Both the position numbers and the translations under genes were made by a program. Positions 24,833 to 33,930 of a stretch of DNA of 64,000 nucleotides are shown in pieces; position 1 is the first letter of the stretch, and each line of letters starts with the position of its first letter. This DNA is from Bacillus sp. S3 (GTDB lineage: Bacteria; Bacillota; Bacilli; Bacillales; Cytobacillaceae), in NCBI RefSeq assembly GCF_005154805.1, contig NZ_CP039727.1, positions 4,709,501 through 4,773,500 of the forward strand, read 5' to 3'. The notes beneath the pieces were generated by a model. The model was not told the origin of the DNA. It made no database searches and worked only from the letters and a program-made list of their open reading frames with translations.

Positions 24833-25717
24833 TTAGCCAAACCTCCACAGAATATCCTCTATAAAAACCTGAATCGAAGGGGCAAGAAAGCGATTTTTCA
24901 AGTAAGTTAAATAAACGGTTCTTTCAAGAGAGGGAGAATCAAGCGTTCTCCAGACAACAGACTCATCCTTTGGTCCACGTAAATAATTTTCAGGGATAAT
25001 CGTAATCCCGAGGTTTTCTCTTACCAATGTAATGGCAGTCTCAAACCGTTCAATTTCATATTTAAGATTAGGCGTCGCCTGTTCGTGTTGAAACGCTTCT
25101 AGAATATCTTCCCTCGTCTGAAATCCTTCCGTACAAATAATAAATGGCTCTCTTTCCAACTCTTTGATTTCAATCGATTCCTTTTGAGACAACGGGTGAT
25201 CCTTTGGCAAAACCAGCACCAATCTTTCATGATACAACGGCTTCGATTCAATATCTTCTTCAAAAACATACTGGTTTGTAATAATGACATGAGAAGAATA
25301 ATTCCTCAAGGAATCATTCACATCTTTTCCGCTCAACACTTCCATCAGCTTAATTTTTATAGAAGGAAAACGAACTTGGTACTCGCTGAGTACTTTTGGA
25401 ATCCAATGCTTGACGGACTCAATCATCCCAATATGAAGTACACCGCTGCCAACCAGCTTTACCTCTCCCATCTCCTTTTTCAAGATGTCCATCTGGGAAA
25501 TAAGCTGGACCGATTTTTTATATAAAATTTTTCCAGCGTCCGTCAATTGAATTTTTCTTGTACTTCTTTCTAACAGCGGGGAGCCGACTTCATGCTCTAA
25601 ATTTTTTATAGCATTGCTTAAAGAAGGTTGTGAAATATGCAGCAACTGCGCGGCTTTTGAGTAACTCAACTGATCAGAAACAGTTACAAAATAATTTAAG
25701 GTTTTTAAATCCAACAC
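24833..25717 (-). CDS. LysR family transcriptional regulator
   Basis: A 294-residue LTTR. The N-terminal winged HTH is LKTLNYFVTVSDQLSYSKAAQLLHISQPSLSNAIKNLEHEVGSPLLER. The C-terminal periplasmic-binding-like domain senses an effector. It is transcribed divergently from formimidoylglutamase and the glutamate symporter over a 115-bp AT-rich region with palindromic ATATTAAAATTATATA/TATTAGAAATTATA patches, so it likely controls them and itself (inference). The start is ATG-equivalent after AAGGGGAGA. Confidence 0.88.
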   Translation of the reverse strand: MLDLKTLNYFVTVSDQLSYSKAAQLLHISQPSLSNAIKNLEHEVGSPLLERSTRKIQLTDAGKILYKKSVQLISQMDILKKEMGEVKLVGSGVLHIGMIESVKHWIPKVLSEYQVRFPSIKIKLMEVLSGKDVNDSLRNYSSHVIITNQYVFEEDIESKPLYHERLVLVLPKDHPLSQKESIEIKELEREPFIICTEGFQTREDILEAFQHEQATPNLKYEIERFETAITLVRENLGITIIPENYLRGPKDESVVWRTLDSPSLERTVYLTYLKNRFLAPSIQVFIEDILWRFG

Positions 25718-25833
25718 AATCTCCCCTTCTTATTTATAACTTCAAACTATAAATATATTAAAATTATATATTAGAAATTATAAGTATGTCATTATAATAT
25801 TGAAGTATGAAGATTCAGAAAGGATGCGAGAGC

Positions 25834-26811
25834 GTGCGACATAATAGTTCACCAGATTTATGGTCCGGACGAACGGACCATACAGAAAGAAGAAGCAGTT
25901 TCCGCTACCATCAAATCGTAGAATTGATTGACTGGAAAAAATTAAGCCCTTTCAATAAGAAGACCTGTGCCATAATTGGATTCGAATGTGAGGAAGGAGT
26001 GCGGCGCAATCAAGGGCGATTAGGTGCTGCAAAAGCTCCAAACGCTATAAGGCAAGCGCTCGCAAGTCTCCCTTGGAAACTGCAGGAAGGAACTCGCTTG
26101 ATTGATGCAGGGAATGTCAGCTGCGAAAACAATCAGCTCGAAGAAGCACAGAAAGCCTTGGGTAACACTGTTTTCAATATCCTTTCAAATGCTGCTACCC
26201 CGATTATTTTGGGCGGCGGCCATGAAACATTGTACGGACATTATTTAGGGGTCCGGAAACATATTGGTAAAGACGCTTCACTGGGAATCATTAATATAGA
26301 TGCCCATTTCGATCTGCGTTCCTATGAAGAACATCCTTCGTCAGGAACCATGTTTAAGCAAATCTTAGAACAGGATTCAAATAGCGACTATTTCGTGCTG
26401 GGAATCCAGCGTTTTGGGAATACACAAGAACTATTCGATACAGCGGACAACCTCGGCGCCTGCTATATTTATGAAGAAGATATGCACGATGGCCAGATGG
26501 ATATGATCATTTCTAAAATAAACGAATTCATCCAAAAACACGATTATATCCTGCTGACCCTTTGTACGGATGTCTTAAATGCAGCCTTTGCACCTGGAGT
26601 CAGCGCCCCCTCTCCATTTGGTTTAACACCAATGGCTGTCCGTACCTTGATCCGTACTGTTGCATCACATCAAAAAACACTTTCCTTCGATATTTGTGAA
26701 GTGAATCCTTCTCTTGATGAGAATGGAAGAACCGTTAAGCTAGGTGCATATTTAACAAACGAAGCTATTATGGCATTTTTAGGAGGACATCACGATGACA
26801 CTAGAACTTAA
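25834..26811 (+). CDS. hutG: Formimidoylglutamase (arginase family)
   Basis: About 325 residues of the ureohydrolase fold, hydrolysing N-formimidoyl-L-glutamate to glutamate and formamide in histidine breakdown. Manganese-site motifs are GGGHE, NIDAHFDLR and CTDVLNAAFAPGVSAP; the last has Cys where arginases have the first Asp of DxD. GTG at 25834, nine bases after AAAGGA, is preferred over an ATG at 25807 that has no ribosome site. The stop overlaps the start of gltS. The rest of the hut operon is not here, so another guanidino substrate is possible. Confidence 0.8.
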   Translation: MRHNSSPDLWSGRTDHTERRSSFRYHQIVELIDWKKLSPFNKKTCAIIGFECEEGVRRNQGRLGAAKAPNAIRQALASLPWKLQEGTRLIDAGNVSCENNQLEEAQKALGNTVFNILSNAATPIILGGGHETLYGHYLGVRKHIGKDASLGIINIDAHFDLRSYEEHPSSGTMFKQILEQDSNSDYFVLGIQRFGNTQELFDTADNLGACYIYEEDMHDGQMDMIISKINEFIQKHDYILLTLCTDVLNAAFAPGVSAPSPFGLTPMAVRTLIRTVASHQKTLSFDICEVNPSLDENGRTVKLGAYLTNEAIMAFLGGHHDDTRT

Positions 26812-27982
26812 TCAAGTAACCACAATTTTTTTAGCCGTCGCATTATATGTATTAGGAACATTCCTTGTAAACAAAGCGGGCTTTCTGCAAAAATTTTGCA
26901 TTCCGGCACCCGTTGTCGGAGGACTATTGTTTGCCACCATCGCAACAGTTCTAAAAGCAACCGGCCTTCTAAACATTACCTTAGATACCTCACTGCAAAG
27001 CCTATTCATGCTCACGTTCTTCACCACAATCGGCTTGGGAGCCAGCTTTAGACTCGTCAAGCTCGGTGGAAAATTGCTCGTGATTTACTGGATTGCCTGC
27101 GGATTCCTTGCCCTCATGCAAAACGTGATTGGTGTCTCGCTTGCCTCATTGTTCGGCATTCATCCACTGATTGGAATGATGGCCGGAGCGGTTTCAATGG
27201 AAGGCGGACATGGTGCCGCTGGAGCATTTGGCCAAACTCTTGAAGATATGGGGATTCATTCAGCATTATCGATTGGAATTGCTGCTGCTACCTTTGGCCT
27301 CGTTGCCGGCGGCCTTGTCGGCGGACCGATTGTCAAATATTTAGTTGGCAAATACAATCTTAAACCGACTGAAACGGAAGAAGTCACTGCCGGCCCAGAA
27401 GAAAAGGACGAACCGATTACGACAAATACTTTTTTCGTTCAAGTTCTTATGATTACCTTCTGTATGGCATTAGGCACGTATTTAGGTGAATTGTTCTCAT
27501 CAGCCACCAGCATTGTCCTTCCAAGTTATGTCGGTGCCATGTTTGTGGCAGTCATCGTCCGCAACATCGTGGACAAGCTAAACCCAAAAGCGATCGACAT
27601 GAAAAGCATCAACCTGATTGGCGACGTTACACTGGGCATTTTCCTATCGATGGCACTTATGAGTATCAAACTTTGGGAAGTCGCAGATCTCGCGCTGCCG
27701 ATGTTAGTTATTGTCTTTGTACAAGTTATTTTTATTGTCCTATTCGGTACGTTCGTTTTATTCCGATTACTCGGTAAAGATTATGATGCTGCTGTAATGG
27801 TAGCAGGATTTACCGGCCACGGCCTTGGTGCTACACCAAATGCAATGGCCAATATGTTTGCCGTAACCGCCCGATTTGGCCCTTCACGAAAAGCATTCCT
27901 AGTTGTCCCAATCGTAGGCGCCTTCCTAATTGACGTATTCGGCATGCCAATTATTATTGCAACAATTAATTTGTTCAAATAA
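26795..27982 (+). CDS. gltS: Sodium/glutamate symporter
   Basis: A 395-residue GltS (ESS family) membrane protein with about ten helices in two inverted halves. Each half has a glycine-rich re-entrant motif: MEGGHGAAGAFG near residue 130 and GFTGHGLGATPNAMANM near 345. It imports glutamate with sodium. The ATG follows AGGAGG, 16 bp inside the end of hutG, so the two are translationally coupled. Pairing a glutamate-producing enzyme with a glutamate transporter could reflect uptake of glutamate derivatives or export of surplus. Confidence 0.92.
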   Translation: MTLELNQVTTIFLAVALYVLGTFLVNKAGFLQKFCIPAPVVGGLLFATIATVLKATGLLNITLDTSLQSLFMLTFFTTIGLGASFRLVKLGGKLLVIYWIACGFLALMQNVIGVSLASLFGIHPLIGMMAGAVSMEGGHGAAGAFGQTLEDMGIHSALSIGIAAATFGLVAGGLVGGPIVKYLVGKYNLKPTETEEVTAGPEEKDEPITTNTFFVQVLMITFCMALGTYLGELFSSATSIVLPSYVGAMFVAVIVRNIVDKLNPKAIDMKSINLIGDVTLGIFLSMALMSIKLWEVADLALPMLVIVFVQVIFIVLFGTFVLFRLLGKDYDAAVMVAGFTGHGLGATPNAMANMFAVTARFGPSRKAFLVVPIVGAFLIDVFGMPIIIATINLFK

Positions 27983-27994
27983 ATAGATTAATCC

Positions 27995-28039
27995 ACAGGG
28001 GTCAGTTCCGCTACCGAATGTAGCGAGACTGACCCCTGT
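27995..28039. terminator. Palindromic repeat family 2 hairpin
   Basis: ACAGGGGTCAGT pairs with ACTGACCCCTGT, and inside them CGCTAC pairs with GTAGCG around a CGAAT loop. It lies 12 bp after gltS and probably ends that transcript. Confidence 0.65.
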
Positions 28040-28149
28040 ATTGTTTCAATTGAAAGGGAAAACGAAGGTAATACTTAAAGCAAAGGAAAAAATCGATTGT
28101 CGGCGCGCATTAGATACCGTTTCTTTTTACAGTGCAAGCACTAAGCCAA

Positions 28150-28203
28150 ATGAAAAAAGCCAGCCGAACTGTAAAACCAAGAGAACGTCCGTCCCCTGGC
28201 CTC
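28150..28203. repeat. Palindromic repeat family 1, degenerate copy
   Basis: AAAAAAGCCAGCCGAACTG and GAGAACGTCCGTCCCCTGGCC resemble the family's right half. It abuts the ribulokinase stop. Confidence 0.45.
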
Positions 28204-28206
28204 AGT

Positions 28207-29877
28207 TTACACACTCTGTTCTTTTCTAATAGCCTTTATTCGCTTCATGGACTCTTTTGTATATATTCCGAAGTGGTCATATAATGCTGCGTATTCACGG
28301 TACAAATGATTGTATATTTCTACATTTTCGGGGATGGGGTAGTACACTTTGTCATCCAATTTCCCCATTACTTGGCCTGCTTCAAAGACGTCGTCATAAC
28401 CGCCTAGTGCTGAACCGGCCGCAACGGCTCCAAAGATGGCGCTGGCTAGAGCGGGAGCTTGGGAGGATCCACCGATTTTCACTGGCATATCAAGGACATC
28501 CGCATAAATTTGCATCATTAAGGCGTTCTTTCGGGCGATTCCTCCAGCTGCAAAAAATTCATTGACGGGTACGCCATGATTCCTAAAGGTTTCCACTATT
28601 TTCCTCGTGCCATAAGCAGCTGATTCGATTAATGCGCGATAAATTTCTTCCGGCTTTGTTTGAAGTGTTAATCCCACAATCAAGCCAGTTAAGTCCACAT
28701 CGACCAAAGTGGAACGGTTGCCATTCCACCAGTCTAGTGCGACTAATCCATTTTCACCGGCACGTAACTGTTGGGCCTTTTTTGTCAAATAGTCATGTAT
28801 ACCTATTCCTTCATGTTCAGCAAGTTTCGTATACTCTGCACTGACGCAGTTATCGACAAACCAGCCAAACGTATCTCCAACACAATTTTGACCGGCTTCA
28901 TAGCCAAAAAAACCTGGAACGATACCATCTTCTACCACTCCGCAAATACCCGGTACGGACTGCTCTTTCTCGCTAAGGATTAAATGACAGCTGGAGGTTC
29001 CAATGATATTAAGCATTTTTCCTGGGCCATCCACTTTCAGTGCAGGGAAGCATACATGGGCATCCGCATGTCCGATTGCTACTGAGGTGCCGACCCTTAA
29101 TCCGGTCATGCCGGCTGCCCTCCCGGTGATTTCCCCTGCTTTTTCTCCAATTGGGGTAACTGGAATATTAAGCTTTTCTTCCACCACATTTTCTAAACGG
29201 GGATCAAGTTCCTTAAAGAATTCCCGCTGTGGATAGCCATCTTGTTTATGCCAAATGGCCTTATAACCTGCAGTACATGCATTACGTGTATGGTTACCTG
29301 TTAGCTGCCAAACTACCCAGTCTGCTGCTTCAATAAAATAATCCGCTTCTTCATAGATGCATGGTGCCTCATCCAAAATTTGCCACACCTTCGGAATTAA
29401 CCATTCGGAGGAAATTTTACCCCCATAGCGATTCAGCCATTTTTGATTATCCATTTTCACAGCGATCTCATTTAATTGATCTGCCTTATCCTGTGCTGCA
29501 TGGTGTTTCCATAGTTTCACATATGCATGTGGTTCCTCTTTATATTCATCCAAAAAGCAAAGCGGCGTTCCATCTGATTTAATTGGAATGATTGTGCAGG
29601 CTGTAAAATCAATGCCAATTCCGATAATATCATCAGGAGACACACTGGCTTCTTCGATCACATTTGGTATAGTTGTCGAAAGTACATCCAGATAGTCTTG
29701 CGGATGCTGTAAGGCCCAATCCGGAAGAAGTGTCTTTCCACTTGGTAAAGAATACTCCATAACCCCATGCTTATATTCTAATGTACTCGTGGCTAATTCT
29801 TCTCCCGTACTCACATCAACAAGAATCGCACGCCCAGACAACGTACCAAAATCAATTCCAATCGTATACTTTGACAT
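28207..29877 (-). CDS. araB: Ribulokinase (FGGY family, AraB-like)
   Basis: A 556-residue sugar kinase. The first actin-like lobe has [18 protein letters not shown]. The substrate segment [14 protein letters not shown] and the ATP-binding lobe [13 protein letters not shown] and [22 protein letters not shown] follow. It phosphorylates L-ribulose and often D-ribulose, ribitol or arabitol at C5. It is the last gene of the leftward sugar locus, 54 bp after the SIS gene. L-arabinose genes araA and araD are absent, so L-arabinose is an unlikely substrate; a pentulose or hexulose is more likely (inference). Confidence 0.88.
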   Translation of the reverse strand: MSKYTIGIDFGTLSGRAILVDVSTGEELATSTLEYKHGVMEYSLPSGKTLLPDWALQHPQDYLDVLSTTIPNVIEEASVSPDDIIGIGIDFTACTIIPIKSDGTPLCFLDEYKEEPHAYVKLWKHHAAQDKADQLNEIAVKMDNQKWLNRYGGKISSEWLIPKVWQILDEAPCIYEEADYFIEAADWVVWQLTGNHTRNACTAGYKAIWHKQDGYPQREFFKELDPRLENVVEEKLNIPVTPIGEKAGEITGRAAGMTGLRVGTSVAIGHADAHVCFPALKVDGPGKMLNIIGTSSCHLILSEKEQSVPGICGVVEDGIVPGFFGYEAGQNCVGDTFGWFVDNCVSAEYTKLAEHEGIGIHDYLTKKAQQLRAGENGLVALDWWNGNRSTLVDVDLTGLIVGLTLQTKPEEIYRALIESAAYGTRKIVETFRNHGVPVNEFFAAGGIARKNALMMQIYADVLDMPVKIGGSSQAPALASAIFGAVAAGSALGGYDDVFEAGQVMGKLDDKVYYPIPENVEIYNHLYREYAALYDHFGIYTKESMKRIKAIRKEQSV

Positions 29878-29931
29878 GCATCATACCTCCAGCAATATTT
29901 CTCCGTTACTGTTAAATTTCTTAAATGTCTT

Positions 29932-30531
29932 CTATAGCCTCTTTAAACTATTTCCAACTTTTCCACCTGGATGAATGACAGCAAATTCTTCTTTCGTAAA
30001 GCCTCTAAATCTAGTGATAGCAATACAAATTGCATCAAAAACGGCAATTGTTGCTAAAATACTAGATGTAGCCAGCATATTAAAATCATCGGGTTCTTTA
30101 CTAATTTTTATTTTTAAAAGTGCATTAGCTTCATGTGCGATATATGAATTTTCTGATTCGGTAACAGCAATAATTGTTGCACCTTTAACTTTGCAGCTAG
30201 GAATGATATTATTAATTTCTTGAGTTTCCCCACCTTTAGAGAATACAATAACAATATCCTGACTTTGCACTACTCCTAACCCACCGTGGACTGCATTTGA
30301 AGGTGATAAAAATAGTGCAGGGCATTCTATGCAACTGAGAGTATGTGCAATTTTTTTAGCCGCTGCTGCAGAAGTTCCACAACCGGTTGTAATAATCTTC
30401 CCTTTACAATCCATTATTAGTTCAACAACTTTATTAATCTGTTCTTCATCCAAGTTATCTTTTATTTCTTCAATTGATTCTGATTCTTTAATGAGTGTAT
30501 CATTAACCGAATCTATTATTTTTGAAAACAT
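29932..30531 (-). CDS. SIS-domain isomerase, arabinose-5-phosphate isomerase-like
   Basis: A 199-residue single SIS domain. The KdsD/GutQ signature is present: TTGCGTSAAAAKKIAHTL, SNAVHGGLGVVQSQDIVIVFSKGGET and the closing FAVIHPGGKVGNSLKRL. The CBS pair found in full-length KdsD is absent. Family members interconvert D-ribulose 5-phosphate and D-arabinose 5-phosphate. It follows the aldolase gene by 38 bp and starts with ATG after AAGGGGAG. In a Gram-positive with no LPS, a catabolic role is implied. Confidence 0.75.
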   Translation of the reverse strand: MFSKIIDSVNDTLIKESESIEEIKDNLDEEQINKVVELIMDCKGKIITTGCGTSAAAAKKIAHTLSCIECPALFLSPSNAVHGGLGVVQSQDIVIVFSKGGETQEINNIIPSCKVKGATIIAVTESENSYIAHEANALLKIKISKEPDDFNMLATSSILATIAVFDAICIAITRFRGFTKEEFAVIHPGGKVGNSLKRL

Positions 30532-30569
30532 TCGTAATCACTCCCCTTTCATGTGATATCAGATGATAT

Positions 30570-31250
30570 TTACAGATCTTGTAAAGTTACGCCATTACCA
30601 TACACTTCTTCCCAATCACTTTTAAAATTACTAACGGCCTCTTCAATAGCAGGCATTTTCAACGAATGACTAAGCAAGCTAGGATCAACGGTCGCACAAT
30701 GTGCACCACTCTCATACGCTCTCATTACTTGTCCAATATTCTTAAAACTAGCAGCTAATATCTTTGTTTCCATATTGTATTCCTTGATTAGGTTACTAAA
30801 ATGGTTAATAACGGAAGTTGGGTTAATGTTAATATTTTCCATTCTGTTAAAATATGGAGCTATGTAATCTGATCCAGCCATAATTGCAAAATCACCTTGA
30901 GCCATGGTGTAAATCGCTGTTGCTGTAATTTTAAATTGTTCCCTTTTAAGAATTCGTATCGTTTTTAGTCCTTCCTCATTAACTGGAACTTTAATGTAAA
31001 TATCCTTACCAAGTCTTTCCGCGATTGTGTATGCTTCTTTCACCATTTTCTCACTTGAGTCAGTTGTAACTTGGACATGTAAGGAACAATCAGTTCCAAC
31101 GATGTTTCTGATGTTCTTCAGATGATTAAATACGTCTAAGCGACCTTCCTTTTTCAGGATACTTGGATTCCAGGTTACACCTTTTATAGGAAAAATTTTC
31201 GAATAATATTCAATATCATGTAAATTTGCCGTGTCAAACATTAATTCCAT
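30570..31250 (-). CDS. FSA/TalC-type transaldolase-like aldolase
   Basis: A 226-residue (beta/alpha)8 class I aldolase. It opens MELMFDTANLHDIEYY and the Schiff-base lysine lies in DIYIKVPVNEEG. The motifs ITATAIYTMAQG and ILAASFKNIGQV are typical of small transaldolase/fructose-6-phosphate aldolases. FSA enzymes split fructose 6-phosphate to dihydroxyacetone plus glyceraldehyde 3-phosphate, and can join glycolaldehyde with glyceraldehyde 3-phosphate to make arabinose 5-phosphate. The ATG at 31250 follows AAAGGAG; a longer frame to 31277 includes that site. Confidence 0.82.
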   Translation of the reverse strand: MELMFDTANLHDIEYYSKIFPIKGVTWNPSILKKEGRLDVFNHLKNIRNIVGTDCSLHVQVTTDSSEKMVKEAYTIAERLGKDIYIKVPVNEEGLKTIRILKREQFKITATAIYTMAQGDFAIMAGSDYIAPYFNRMENININPTSVINHFSNLIKEYNMETKILAASFKNIGQVMRAYESGAHCATVDPSLLSHSLKMPAIEEAVSNFKSDWEEVYGNGVTLQDL

Positions 31251-31286
31251 TTTAAATTCTCCTTTTACAACTACCATTGGATATTC

Positions 31287-31961
31287 TTATTTCGTAACCT
31301 CATAAAAATTTTCATAAGCTTGGCTACACGCTTTCAATAAATCGTCGTCCAAATTGAACAATCCAGAGGATCCAAGGACAAAAATATCTGCTCCTGCATC
31401 TTTTAACCGTTTAAATGTTCCTTTATTAACAGCTCCATCTACCTGAATTTTATAGGTATATCCGTTCTCTTCTCTTAATCTTGCTGCAGCTTTTATCTTA
31501 TCGAGCATTTCATTGATGAAGGGCTGCCCAGCAAATCCAGGATCAACGGTTAGAATCGTTAATAACTCAACCCTGCCTAAATAGGTTTCAACAAAACTTA
31601 TTGGTGTTGCTGGATTTAATACAACTCCAACCTTACAGCCCTCATTTTCAATCATATTAAATATACGGAAGGCGTCATTACTAATTGTTTCCGCATGAGG
31701 TGAAATATAGGTTGCACCTGCCCTTGCACAAGGTTGAATCCAGTGTTCAGGATGAGTTGTGGCTAAGTGAGCGTCCATCGGCTTTTTTACCACTTTAGAA
31801 AAAGCTTGTATAAGATCGGGTGACAAAGAAAGGTTTTTGCTGTAATGCCCATCAATTATATCAATATGAAAATACTCTACATTTTGATTTAATATCTCTA
31901 TCTGTTCCTTCACATGTAAAAAATCCATACACATTAGTGAGGCTGAAAATTGTGGTTTCAT
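31287..31961 (-). CDS. Ribulose-/allulose-phosphate 3-epimerase, copy 1
   Basis: A 224-residue TIM-barrel epimerase. The opening FSASLMCMDFLHVKEQIE is closer to AlsE (D-allulose-6-phosphate 3-epimerase) than to Rpe. Metal ligands sit in FHIDIIDGHY and DAHLATTHPEHW; TVDPGFAGQPFI and QVDGAVNKGTF complete the site. Start at 31961 after AAAGGAG, 35 bp from the SIS gene. A second epimerase at 33225 is similar but distinct, so the two may act on different ketose phosphates. Confidence 0.82.
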   Translation of the reverse strand: MKPQFSASLMCMDFLHVKEQIEILNQNVEYFHIDIIDGHYSKNLSLSPDLIQAFSKVVKKPMDAHLATTHPEHWIQPCARAGATYISPHAETISNDAFRIFNMIENEGCKVGVVLNPATPISFVETYLGRVELLTILTVDPGFAGQPFINEMLDKIKAAARLREENGYTYKIQVDGAVNKGTFKRLKDAGADIFVLGSSGLFNLDDDLLKACSQAYENFYEVTK

Positions 31962-31996
31962 TTTCTTCTCCTTTTGAAAAATAAAATCGATTAGGT

Positions 31997-32578
31997 TTAT
32001 TCTAGATTCGCATGGCATTGCCATAAATCGTCAAGTACAAGTTGTTTATCTTCTATCATCATCGCGGCAGTAATATCGCCAAAAAGTAAAAGCGTTTGCT
32101 CAAACAAAGAAGTCATCGGCTGCTTGGATTGAACCTCGTCTGAATTTTTCAGTTTACTCGCCACAGGAATCCTCAGGAAAAAATCTGTATATTCCTTTAT
32201 ACTCCCCTTTGGGTTGCTCCCAATATGAATGACGGTTGCGCCAATTTTCTTTGCCTTCTTAGCAATTTCTACAGGGATTAAAGTGTTCCCGCTGCCAGAT
32301 CCAACGACTAAAATATCTTTGGCCGTGATCGCCGGCTCGGTTATGTCCCCAACAATGACAGAATGAATGCCGATATGGGCATATCGCTTACAAATTGATT
32401 TTAACGAGAGTAAAACACGGCCAACACCAATAAAGAAAACCTTTTCCGCCTGTTCAATCATCGTGATATACTGGACAACGCTTTCAGAATCGATGGATTT
32501 TAAAGCCTGCATACATTCATTAAGGGCAATCTCACTTTTTTCCTCGTACATCTGCACATTTACCAAATGACTCCCCAC
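31997..32578 (-). CDS. SIS-domain protein, second 6-phospho-3-hexuloisomerase-like
   Basis: 193 residues. The SIS core reads VFFIGVGRVLLSLKSICKRYAHIG...VVGDITEPAI...LVVGSGSGNT, then QPMTSLFEQTLLLFGD and the ending CHANLE. The last parts match HxlB. It departs from HxlB in GVGRVLLSLK (usually GxGRSG). The start is uncertain: GTG at 32578 lies within GAGGGTGGGG, and later TTG or GTG codons are possible. It follows hxlA by 9 bp, the partner position for an isomerase acting on the synthase product. Confidence 0.75.
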   Translation of the reverse strand: MGSHLVNVQMYEEKSEIALNECMQALKSIDSESVVQYITMIEQAEKVFFIGVGRVLLSLKSICKRYAHIGIHSVIVGDITEPAITAKDILVVGSGSGNTLIPVEIAKKAKKIGATVIHIGSNPKGSIKEYTDFFLRIPVASKLKNSDEVQSKQPMTSLFEQTLLLFGDITAAMMIEDKQLVLDDLWQCHANLE

Positions 32579-32587
32579 CCTCGCATT

Positions 32588-33214
32588 CTATAAATCTAGC
32601 AATTGCTTGATACGTTTCGCACTTTCCTTACGATCATCCTGGCCAGTTATCCCGTTGCCTACAATTACAATTTCAGGTTGAAACGGGACAACCTTATCGA
32701 CGGAATGAATCGTGATTCCTCCCGCTATCGCAGTATACTGGGATCCAACCGTTCTCTGAACTCTTGATAAGGTATCGAACGGACTTTGTGTATCTTGTAC
32801 ATCGAAGGCAGTATGGACACAAATATAATCAACACCAAGCTCGAGCAATTCTTTCGCTCTTTCTTCTACATTCTGGACACACATCATATCAGCAAGTATC
32901 TTTCCGTTCCGATTTTTGGCAGCCCTGACAGCCCCTTTAATCGTTTCATCATGGGTAATTCCCATAACGGTTACGATTTGTGCACCCGCCTTAAAGGCGA
33001 TTTCCGCTTCAAATTCACCTGCGTCCATAATTTTCGTATCAGCTAATACTGATTTAGTGGGAAATTCCTGTGAAATGACCCTGACAGGTTCCATTCCATA
33101 ATCAATGATCATCGGGGTACCCACTTCGATCACGTCAATATACTCTGCTACATCATGAAGAATCGCTAAAGCCTCTTTTGTATCACATGTATCTAATGCA
33201 AGTTGTAATTTCAT
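32588..33214 (-). CDS. hxlA: 3-hexulose-6-phosphate synthase
   Basis: A 208-residue OMP-decarboxylase-superfamily barrel. It begins MKLQLALDTC and has the HPS motif VLADTKIMDAGEFEAEIAFKAGAQIVTVMG, with the metal/substrate Asp-Lys-Asp set (DTKxxDAG), and AIAGGIT plus VIVGNGITG for phosphate. The reaction is ribulose 5-phosphate plus formaldehyde to arabino-3-hexulose 6-phosphate, and the reverse. Keto-gulonate-phosphate decarboxylase has a different motif (DAKIADAG). It starts with ATG after GAGGGGGTAG, 11 bp downstream of the epimerase. Confidence 0.85.
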   Translation of the reverse strand: MKLQLALDTCDTKEALAILHDVAEYIDVIEVGTPMIIDYGMEPVRVISQEFPTKSVLADTKIMDAGEFEAEIAFKAGAQIVTVMGITHDETIKGAVRAAKNRNGKILADMMCVQNVEERAKELLELGVDYICVHTAFDVQDTQSPFDTLSRVQRTVGSQYTAIAGGITIHSVDKVVPFQPEIVIVGNGITGQDDRKESAKRIKQLLDL

Positions 33215-33224
33215 CGCTACCCCC

Positions 33225-33896
33225 TCATGAATAGATGATTTCCCTAAATTTATGGCAGTTTTCTATAATCGAAGATTCCTTGTGAAAAATGCTCGAAGAT
33301 CCCCCGACGTAAATATTTGCCCCTTTTTCATGCATAAGCTTGGCATTTTCAAAGCTCACATTCCCGTCAACTTCGATTAATATATGTTGATAACCGCTTT
33401 CGTCCAACATATTGCGAAGTCTGGCAATTTTATCTAGCGTGCTGGGAATTAATTTCTGTCCAGCAAATCCCGGATCAACTGTCATAATCAGAACCATATC
33501 CAAATCAGGTAACAAATCTTCAATCACGCCAATGGGTGTCCCTGGATTTAACGCAATACCAACCTTTGCACCTATATCCTTTATCATTCCCAGTGCTCGA
33601 TGCACATGCGGTGTTGCTTCATAATGAATGCAAATGATATCCTCCGGGCTGCAATTCGTAAGATAATGAAAGCTGTTCTCAGGATTATTGATCATTAAAT
33701 GAATATCTAACGGAATCGCAGTCACTTTCCTAAGTTCATTTATAAAGTCAAAACTAAGCGTAATATTAGGAACAAAGTGGTTATCCATAATATCTACATG
33801 GAGATAATCTACTTTCGCCTTTTCCAATATGCGCAGATCGTGCTCAATGTTCATTAAATCGATGCACATTAAAGATGGTGCCATCTTCCTTTCCAT
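33225..33896 (-). CDS. Ribulose-/allulose-phosphate 3-epimerase, copy 2
   Basis: A 223-residue epimerase with APSLMCIDLMNIEHDLRILEKA, DYLHVDIMDNHFVPNIT, DIHLMINNPE, MTVDPGFAGQKLIP and EVDGNVSFENA. As in copy 1, SLMCxD suggests an AlsE-like substrate, but Rpe activity cannot be excluded. It lies between ribokinase and hxlA. It would isomerise ribulose 5-phosphate to xylulose 5-phosphate or allulose 6-phosphate to fructose 6-phosphate. Confidence 0.83.
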   Translation of the reverse strand: MERKMAPSLMCIDLMNIEHDLRILEKAKVDYLHVDIMDNHFVPNITLSFDFINELRKVTAIPLDIHLMINNPENSFHYLTNCSPEDIICIHYEATPHVHRALGMIKDIGAKVGIALNPGTPIGVIEDLLPDLDMVLIMTVDPGFAGQKLIPSTLDKIARLRNMLDESGYQHILIEVDGNVSFENAKLMHEKGANIYVGGSSSIFHKESSIIENCHKFREIIYS

Positions 33897-33930
33897 ACCA
33901 ATACCTCCAGGATATTTTTCGAAAAATCAA

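Noticed and set aside
28041..28229. Small frame after gltS
   Set aside because: It spans family 1 repeat sequence and ends in the ribulokinase gene; no support.
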